From Rhizobium sp. 18055 (GTDB lineage Bacteria; Pseudomonadota; Alphaproteobacteria; Rhizobiales; Rhizobiaceae), in assembly GCF_902706285.1 (NCBI RefSeq), contig NZ_CACSKD010000010.1:62001-126000 (forward strand): a stretch of DNA of 64,000 nt, written 5' to 3'. Each line of letters opens with the position of its first letter. The stretch's first letter is position 1. A model generated the notes under the pieces. The model had not been told where the DNA came from. It saw only the letters and a list, made by a program, of their open reading frames with translations, and searched no databases. The position numbers were made by a program, and so were the translations under genes. Positions 58,309 to 64,000 of this stretch are shown in pieces.

Positions 58309-60468
58309 TCAACCGCCGATCAAAGCCAGCCACTCGTCCTCGTCCATCGTCTGGACGCCAAGTTCGCGTGCCTTTTCGAGCTTCGAACCGGCACCCGGCC
58401 CAGCCACCAGAATATCTGTCTTCTTCGACACCGACCCGGCAACCTTGGCACCAAGCCCCTCTGCCCGGGCCTTGGCTTCGTCACGGGTGAACTTCTCCAG
58501 CGAGCCGGTGAACACCACTGTCTTGCCGGCGACCGGGCTGCCCGACGTGACCGGCTGCTCGGCCACCTCGGGCGTCACTTCGGCCAGCAGCCGCGTGATC
58601 ACCTCGACGTTGCGCGGCTCCTTGTAGAACTCGACGAGGGCGCGGGCGACGATCTCGCCGATGCCGTCGATGGCATTGAGTTCGTTCCAGGCCTCGCCGA
58701 ACAATGGCGCCGCCTCCTTCATCGCCGTCTCGAAGGCCTCATACGTGCCGTAGGAGCGCGCCAGCAGCTTGGCGGTGGTCTCGCCGACATGGCGGATGCC
58801 GAGCGCGTAGATGAAGCGGTGAAGCGCGATGCTGCGGCGCTCGTTGATCGCAGCATAAAGCTTGCCGACGCTGACCTTTCCGAAGCCGTCGATATTCTCG
58901 AGCTTGGTCAGTGCCGAGCCCGCCTGCCGCTTCTCCAGCGTGAAGATATCGGGCGCCGTGCGAATCTGCAGCGACGGGTCCTCGCTCTCGAAGAAGAAAT
59001 CAACCTGCTTGGCGCCGAGCCCCTCGATGTCGTAAGCATTGCGCGAAACGAAATGCTTCAGGTGCTCCGTCGCCTGCGCCGAACAGGTAAAGCCGCCGGT
59101 GCAGCGCGTGACAGCATCGACCTTGCCGGTCTTCTCGTTGACCTCGCGCACCGCATGGCTGCCGCAGACCGGGCAGGTCTTCGGAAACTCGTAGGAGACC
59201 GAACCGGTCGGCCGCTTCTCCATCACCACGTCAAGCACCTGCGGAATAACGTCCCCGGCTCGCTGCACAATCACAGTGTCACCAACGCGGATATCGTGAT
59301 CGTCCTCGCGGATGCGCTCGCCCGAATTGCCGACACCTTTGATATAGTCCTCATTGTGCAGCGTCGCATTGGTGACGACAACGCCACCCACCGTGATCGG
59401 CGTCAGCCGCGCCACCGGCGTCAGGGCGCCGGTGCGGCCGACCTGGATCTCGATCTTCTCGACCGTGGTAAACGCCTGCTCCGCCGGAAACTTGTGCGCT
59501 GTCGCCCAGCGCGGCGAGCGCGAGCGGAAGCCAAGTCGCGCCTGCAGGTCGAGACGGTCGACCTTATAGACGACACCGTCGATATCGTAGTCGAGATCCG
59601 GCCGCTTCAGCCCGATCTCGCGGTAGTGCCCGATGATATCCTCGACCGAGGACAGCCGCTTCATCAGCGGATTGATCGGGAATCCCCATTTGCCGAAGGC
59701 CTCGACCATGCCGAGCTGCGTATCGGCCGGCATCTCGGAAATCTCGCCCCAGGCATAGGCAAAGAAGCGCAGGTTGCGGCTCGCCGTCACCTTGGCGTCG
59801 AGCTGGCGGAGCGACCCGGCCGCGGTGTTGCGCGGGTTCACATAGGTCTGCTTGCCCTCGGCCTCCATCTGCGCGTTCAGCGCCAGGAAGTCGCTCTTGG
59901 CCATGTAAACCTCGCCGCGCACCTCGACGACGTCAGGCGCGTCCGCTGGCAGCGTATTCGGAATATCCTTGATGGTCTTCACGTTGGCGGTGACGTTCTC
60001 GCCGGTCGTTCCGTCGCCACGCGTCGCCGCGCTCACCAGCTTGCGGTTCTCGTAGCGGATCGACATCGACAGCCCGTCGATCTTCGGCTCGGCGGTAAAG
60101 GCGATCGAACCATCCGGCAACTGGCCGAGAAAGCGGTAGACCGAGCCGATGAAATCCTGCACGTCCTCGTCGGAAAACGTGTTGTCGAGCGACAGCATCG
60201 GCCGTGAATGGGTGATCTGCGCGAAGCTCGCCGACGGTGCCGAGCCGACACGGCGCGATGGGCTGTCTGCGCGAATAAGCTCGGGATAGCGCGCCTCGAT
60301 CGCATCGTTGCGCCGCTTCAGCGCATCGTAATCGGCATCCGAAATCGCCGGCTGGTCCTTGCCGTGGTAGAGCTCGTCATTGCTGGAAACCACCTTCGCA
60401 AGACGCTCCAGCTCGGCGGCGGCCTCTTCTATCGTCAGGGCATCGATGGCGGTGGCTTCTGTCGACAT
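58309..60468 (-). CDS. ligA: NAD-dependent DNA ligase
   Basis: A 719-residue ligase that joins Okazaki fragments using NAD+. The active Lys is in TAEPKIDGLSMSIRYENRKL (KxDG). The OB fold, the zinc-finger cysteines (PKTCPVCGSHAVREV and CTGGFTCSAQ), the helix-hairpin-helix domain and a C-terminal BRCT domain (from about residue 640, GKTVVFTGSLEKFTRDEAKARAEGLGAKV) are all visible. Length is slightly more than E. coli LigA. It is transcribed after recN on the same strand; ATG at 60468 chosen. Confidence 0.96.
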   Translation of the reverse strand: MSTEATAIDALTIEEAAAELERLAKVVSSNDELYHGKDQPAISDADYDALKRRNDAIEARYPELIRADSPSRRVGSAPSASFAQITHSRPMLSLDNTFSDEDVQDFIGSVYRFLGQLPDGSIAFTAEPKIDGLSMSIRYENRKLVSAATRGDGTTGENVTANVKTIKDIPNTLPADAPDVVEVRGEVYMAKSDFLALNAQMEAEGKQTYVNPRNTAAGSLRQLDAKVTASRNLRFFAYAWGEISEMPADTQLGMVEAFGKWGFPINPLMKRLSSVEDIIGHYREIGLKRPDLDYDIDGVVYKVDRLDLQARLGFRSRSPRWATAHKFPAEQAFTTVEKIEIQVGRTGALTPVARLTPITVGGVVVTNATLHNEDYIKGVGNSGERIREDDHDIRVGDTVIVQRAGDVIPQVLDVVMEKRPTGSVSYEFPKTCPVCGSHAVREVNEKTGKVDAVTRCTGGFTCSAQATEHLKHFVSRNAYDIEGLGAKQVDFFFESEDPSLQIRTAPDIFTLEKRQAGSALTKLENIDGFGKVSVGKLYAAINERRSIALHRFIYALGIRHVGETTAKLLARSYGTYEAFETAMKEAAPLFGEAWNELNAIDGIGEIVARALVEFYKEPRNVEVITRLLAEVTPEVAEQPVTSGSPVAGKTVVFTGSLEKFTRDEAKARAEGLGAKVAGSVSKKTDILVAGPGAGSKLEKARELGVQTMDEDEWLALIGG

Positions 60469-60579
60469 GCGGTCTCGCTCCGAAAATTCTGGAGTCGTTT
60501 TAGAGCAAAATCGACGGAAGGAAAGAGTTGCCAAAGATCAGGCAGGCGCCTTCCCCAGCTCTTGATTGCGGCAAGCCGC

Positions 60580-62253
60580 CTATTCGCCCGCGGCCAGCAA
60601 CCGCTTGGCGGCAGCCCTCGCCTCTTCGGTCACCGAAGCGCCGGCCAGCATGCGGGCGATCTCTTCGGTGCGATCGTGCGGCGCCATCGTCGCCACCCGC
60701 GTCGCGATCTTCTCCGAGCCTTCGGCCGCCGGTCCCTTGGAGATCAGCAGGTGCGTCGCAGCCCGTGCCGCCACCTGCGGCGCATGCGTGACCGACAGCA
60801 CCTGAACCTTGGCCGACAGCCGCTTCAGCCGCTGGCCGATCGCGTCGGCCACAGCACCGCCGACACCGGTGTCGATTTCGTCGAAAACAAGCGTCGGCGC
60901 CGAGCCGCGATCGGCAAGCGCCACCTTCAGCGCCAACAGGAAGCGAGACAGCTCGCCCCCGGAGGCAACCTTCATGATCGAGCCGGGGCGCGTGCCGGGA
61001 TTGGTCTGGACGTGGAATTCGATGACGTCGATGCCTTCGGCCGCAGCTTCATCCGGATTGGAGGTGATCTCCACCATGAAGCGGGCGCGCTCGAGCTTCA
61101 GCGCCGGCAATTCCGCCATCACGGCGGCAGCCAATGCCTCACCGGCCTGATGCCGCTTCTTCGAGACCGCCTGCGCCGCCACCTCGAAATTCGCCTTGGT
61201 GACACCGACCTCGGCCTCGAGCTTGGAAAGCTTCTCCTCGCCGGCATCGAGATCGGCAAGATCGTTGTTCATCCGCACGGCCAGAGCCGGCAATTCCGTT
61301 ACCGGAACCGAATATTTCCGCGAGGCGCCGCGCAGCGCAAACAGCCGTTCCTCGACGCGCTCCAGTTCCTTCGGATCGTATTCGGTCTTGCGAAGGGCGG
61401 CCTCCACTTCCATCTGCGCATTGGAGAGCTGATCCAGCGCCGCGTCGAGCAGCGCCACAGTGTCTTCGAGTAGTCCGGGCGCCTCATGGCTCTTGCGCTC
61501 CAGCCGGCGCACCAGCGAGGCGATATGGGGCACAGGAGAGGCATTGCCATTGAGGAACTCGGACGCCTCGGCAATATCGCCGGCGATCCGCTCGGCCTTC
61601 ATCATCTTCTGCCGACGTTCGGCCAGATCATCCTCTTCGCCATCCTGCGGCGAGAGCTTTTCCAGTTCCTCGACCGAGGCGCGGATATAATCGGCCTCGC
61701 GGGCGGCGTTCTCCACCTTCTCGCGGTGCTTCTTCAGCGTCCGCTCGGTGTCGCGCCAGATTTTATAAAGCTGGGAGACGCCGGCAACCTCGTCGTTGAT
61801 GCCGGCAAAGGCGTCGAGCAGGATCCGGTGTGCGTGGGTATCGACCAAAGCCCGGTCGTCGTGCTGGCCGTGGATTTCGACCAGCATCTGCCCCGCCTGC
61901 CGCATCAGCTGCACGCTGAGCGCCTGATCGTTGACGTAAGCCTTGGTGCGGCCGTCAGAAGTCTGCACCCGCCGGAAAATCAGGTCGCCATCATCGTCGA
62001 TGCCATTGTCGCGCAGCAGCTTGCGGGCACCGTGATCCATCCCGACATCGAACACGGCAGTCACCTGCCCCTTGTCCTCGCCGTGGCGGACAAGACCGCC
62101 ATCGCCGCGCCCGCCAAGGGCGAGCGACAGGCTGTCGAGCAGGATGGATTTGCCGGCACCCGTCTCACCGGTCAGAACCGACAGGCCGGCCTCGAAGGCA
62201 AGATCCAGCCGCTCGATCAGGACGATATCGCGGATCGAAAGCTGGATCAGCAT
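60580..62253 (-). CDS. recN: DNA repair protein RecN
   Basis: A 557-residue SMC-like ATPase of double-strand-break repair. Walker A is GETGAGKS (residues 29-36) after LSIRDIVLIERLDLAFEAGLSVL; central coiled-coil arms span about 160-340. The signature SGGELSRFLLALK (after PGSIMKVA) and Walker B LVFDEIDTGVGG lie near residues 455-490. It is preceded by bamD with a gap of 5 bases on the same strand, so it is co-transcribed with it. Confidence 0.95.
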   Translation of the reverse strand: MLIQLSIRDIVLIERLDLAFEAGLSVLTGETGAGKSILLDSLSLALGGRGDGGLVRHGEDKGQVTAVFDVGMDHGARKLLRDNGIDDDGDLIFRRVQTSDGRTKAYVNDQALSVQLMRQAGQMLVEIHGQHDDRALVDTHAHRILLDAFAGINDEVAGVSQLYKIWRDTERTLKKHREKVENAAREADYIRASVEELEKLSPQDGEEDDLAERRQKMMKAERIAGDIAEASEFLNGNASPVPHIASLVRRLERKSHEAPGLLEDTVALLDAALDQLSNAQMEVEAALRKTEYDPKELERVEERLFALRGASRKYSVPVTELPALAVRMNNDLADLDAGEEKLSKLEAEVGVTKANFEVAAQAVSKKRHQAGEALAAAVMAELPALKLERARFMVEITSNPDEAAAEGIDVIEFHVQTNPGTRPGSIMKVASGGELSRFLLALKVALADRGSAPTLVFDEIDTGVGGAVADAIGQRLKRLSAKVQVLSVTHAPQVAARAATHLLISKGPAAEGSEKIATRVATMAPHDRTEEIARMLAGASVTEEARAAAKRLLAAGE

Positions 62254-62258
62254 TGGCC

Positions 62259-63104
62259 TCAGGAACCGAGCAGGAGTTTCTTGCCGGCAGCCGAAATCCA
62301 CGAACCCTGATTTTCGCGCGGCTCTGCGCCGTTGCTCTTCAGGAGCTTGTAGGAATCTGCATACCACTGGCTGTCAGGATAGTTGTGGCCAAGAACGGCA
62401 GCAGCCGTCTGTGCTTCTTCCACGATCCCCATCGCGTAGTAGGCTTCGACCAGACGGGCGAGCGCTTCTTCGATCTGGTTGGTGGCCGGATATTTCTCGA
62501 CGACGATGCGGAACCGCGAGATGGCGGCAAGGTATTCCTTGCGCTCCATGTAATAGCGGCCGATCTGCATTTCCTTGCCGGCGAGCTGGTCGCGGGCAAA
62601 GCGGATCTTCGCCTGCGCATCATCGACATATTCCGAATCGGGATAGTTATCGATCACAGCCTGCATCGCAGTCACGGTTCTTGCGGCAGCGCGCTGGTCC
62701 TGCGTGACGTCAACGATCTGCTTGGAATAGGTGAGACCGATCAGATACTGCACATAGGCGGCATCCTTCGACTTCGGATACTGCGCCATGTAGCGATTGC
62801 CGGAAGCAAGCGCGTCGTCCAGGCGGCCCTGGCGGTACTTGACGAAGGTGCTCATCACCAGACCCTTGCGGGCCCACTCTGAGAACGGGTTCTCGCGGTC
62901 GATCGAATCGAACTTGCGAGCGGCTTCCGCCATGTTGCCCGCCTTCATGTTGGCGAGACCCTGCGTATAGAGAACGTCTGGCGGATCGGTCTCGAGACCG
63001 AGCTTGGTGATGTCGATATCGGGGTCGGACTGGCATCCGGAAACTAAGGCACCTGCGCTCAGCACCAGGAGCGATGCGAACAAAGCACGCGCTGTCTTCA
63101 TCAT
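62259..63104 (-). CDS. bamD: Outer-membrane assembly lipoprotein BamD
   Basis: A 281-residue lipoprotein of the BAM complex that folds outer-membrane proteins. The signal peptide ends at a lipobox (LVSGC, Cys24). TPR-like helical repeats follow (LYTQGLANMKAGNMAEAARKFDSIDRENPFSEWARKGL, FRIVVEKYPATNQIEEALARLVEAYYAMG). Length is typical for alphaproteobacteria. It comes after lpxC (3' end at 63402) on the same strand, with the terminator-like hairpin of lpxC between them. Confidence 0.94.
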   Translation of the reverse strand: MMKTARALFASLLVLSAGALVSGCQSDPDIDITKLGLETDPPDVLYTQGLANMKAGNMAEAARKFDSIDRENPFSEWARKGLVMSTFVKYRQGRLDDALASGNRYMAQYPKSKDAAYVQYLIGLTYSKQIVDVTQDQRAAARTVTAMQAVIDNYPDSEYVDDAQAKIRFARDQLAGKEMQIGRYYMERKEYLAAISRFRIVVEKYPATNQIEEALARLVEAYYAMGIVEEAQTAAAVLGHNYPDSQWYADSYKLLKSNGAEPRENQGSWISAAGKKLLLGS

Positions 63105-63355
63105 ACTTTCAGACCCTGCATAACCCATCGGAACATCCCAAATGCCACCATCCCTCAACGGCAGCCACGCCTCGCTGGCGTTTCTAGCCACAAATCCATG
63201 ACTAGGGCAACGCAATGATGATGCATTAACGCATTTTTGTGGCGGCGCTGCCAACAATCACCCGTTTTGCCCAGAGAAAACCTTATCCGTTACCGCTAAA
63301 CATCTGCCGTAAAACATCTATCGGGAATCAAAGCGGCCTGTTCCACATAAAGAAA

Positions 63356-63375
63356 CCGCCCCCCGAAGGAGGCGG
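63356..63375 (-). terminator. Terminator-like hairpin after lpxC
   Basis: On the minus strand CCGCC (63371-63375) pairs with GGCGG (63356-63360), a 5-base stem with possible inner GG/CC pairs, followed by TTTCTTT. It lies 27 bases past the lpxC stop codon. Confidence 0.6.
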
Positions 63376-63401
63376 CCCTGGCCTAAAGAATGCGGCGGAG
63401 G

Positions 63402-64000
63402 TCAAGCCGACCAGGGAGCAAATTCAGGTGCGTTGACGCGGATGAAGTCGCGCGGTGCGACACGCTGGCGCGGTGCAGACGTCTCGACGACTTCATAGGC
63501 CGTCGGATCGCTGAGCAGCGCCTTGAGAGCATTGGCATTCATCTTGTGACCACCGCGATACGAGCGGTAGCAGCCGATGAACGGTGCGCCGGCAAGTGCC
63601 AGATCGCCAACGGCATCGAGCGTCTTGTGACGCACGAATTCATCCTTGGCGTAACGCAGGCCTTCGACGTTGATGACGGTGTTGTCGTCGGAGATGACGA
63701 CGGAGTTCTCGAGCGAGGACCCAAGCGCATGGCCGGACGCCCAGAGGCGTTCGACATCGCGCATGAAGCCGAAGGTACGTGCGCGCGACAGCTCGGACTT
63801 GAAGGTCGAGGCAGTCATGTCGCCTTCCCATTTCTGACGGCCGATCAGCGGCGTATCGAAATCGATCTCGACCTCGAAGCGCATGCCGTCATAGGGACGA
63901 AACTCGCTCCACGAACCGCCATGCTCGATGCGAACCGGCTTGGTGACGCGAATATAGCGACGCTTGACGCCGAGCGAAACCAAGCCGACCTGTTCGATAG
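63402..64000 (-). CDS. lpxC: LpxC, UDP-3-O-acyl-N-acetylglucosamine deacetylase (partial, 5' end outside)
   Basis: The C-terminal 199 residues or so of about 315 are in the window; the frame is open to the right edge. LpxC is the zinc amidase that makes the first committed step of lipid A. The key metal and catalytic residues in this part are visible: VRHKTLDAVGDLALAG (zinc His and Asp) and GGHKMNANALKAL (catalytic His). The order lpxC-bamD-recN-ligA is the usual one in rhizobia. Confidence 0.93.
   Translation of the reverse strand, partial: IEQVGLVSLGVKRRYIRVTKPVRIEHGGSWSEFRPYDGMRFEVEIDFDTPLIGRQKWEGDMTASTFKSELSRARTFGFMRDVERLWASGHALGSSLENSVVISDDNTVINVEGLRYAKDEFVRHKTLDAVGDLALAGAPFIGCYRSYRGGHKMNANALKALLSDPTAYEVVETSAPRQRVAPRDFIRVNAPEFAPWSA

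Noticed and set aside
1..64000. CRISPR arrays, insertion sequences, integrases, tRNA or rRNA genes
   Set aside because: No regularly spaced repeats, no transposase or integrase motifs, and no cloverleaf-like segments were found in the intergenic regions; the only structural RNAs supported are tmRNA and the anti-SD sRNA.

Overview
This window reads as chromosomal DNA of an alphaproteobacterium of the Rhizobiaceae (Rhizobium/Agrobacterium relatives). The evidence is uniformly high GC, the gene order lpxC-bamD-recN-ligA at the right edge, a circularly permuted two-piece tmRNA whose tag reads ANDNYAEARLAA, short palindromic repeat mosaics of the rhizobial RIME type, and a chemoreceptor ending in the NWEEF tether. 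No species can be named from sequence alone.

Layout. 1-5.9 kb: a LysE-type exporter, a MazEF-like toxin-antitoxin pair, an aldo/keto reductase, and the branched-chain amino-acid genes ilvI and ilvH, which are separated by a VapBC-like pair. Upstream of ilvI is a complete attenuator: a promoter, an almost leaderless leader peptide rich in Ile/Leu/Val codons, and an intrinsic terminator. 5.9-17.4 kb: a HerA-type ATPase, miaA and serB with overlapping divergent starts, a DegP-type protease, hflK-hflC, folA and thyA, then tmRNA followed by sspB (tmRNA tag and tag adaptor side by side) and three small genes. 17.4-28.3 kb: a very long AsmA-like protein, an FAD-linked oxidase, an aldo/keto reductase with a divergent LysR regulator, an AbrB-type membrane protein, an AraC regulator facing a DUF2000 protein, and an OmpA-type lipoprotein. 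28.5-37.7 kb: an RND efflux pump with its periplasmic adaptor, facing an alpha/beta hydrolase across a region with two copies of one palindromic operator; a DUF1275 protein; a UvrD/PcrA helicase.

37.7-41.2 kb is the most clearly accessory part. A truncated-looking small lipoprotein ORF leads into about 1 kb of AT-richer DNA that carries one unrecognised 287-residue protein. After this come a small membrane protein, a siderophore-interacting reductase, a RIME-like repeat and an EF-hand protein. 41.4-49.0 kb: a CPA1 Na+/H+ antiporter, an FHS sugar transporter, a nicotinamidase, AzlCD and aminopeptidase P. 49.3-49.7 kb: a 57-residue ORF followed by a probable small RNA with two hairpins that display anti-Shine-Dalgarno (CUCCUCC) loops. 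49.7-57.4 kb: a SCO1/monooxygenase/prmA run, a chemoreceptor with CheW, an aldose epimerase, a CreA-like protein and a DEDDh exonuclease. 57.5-58.3 kb: a GNAT acetyltransferase behind a Thr-rich leader ORF with mutually exclusive hairpins and a masked ribosome binding site. 58.3 kb to the end: ligA, recN, bamD and the 3' part of lpxC.

Most of the window is housekeeping. The signals most worth a second look are regulatory RNA: the ilv attenuator, the leader before the GNAT gene, and the anti-SD small RNA. The AT-rich orphan gene comes next. All family assignments rest on motifs read by eye; no database search was run.
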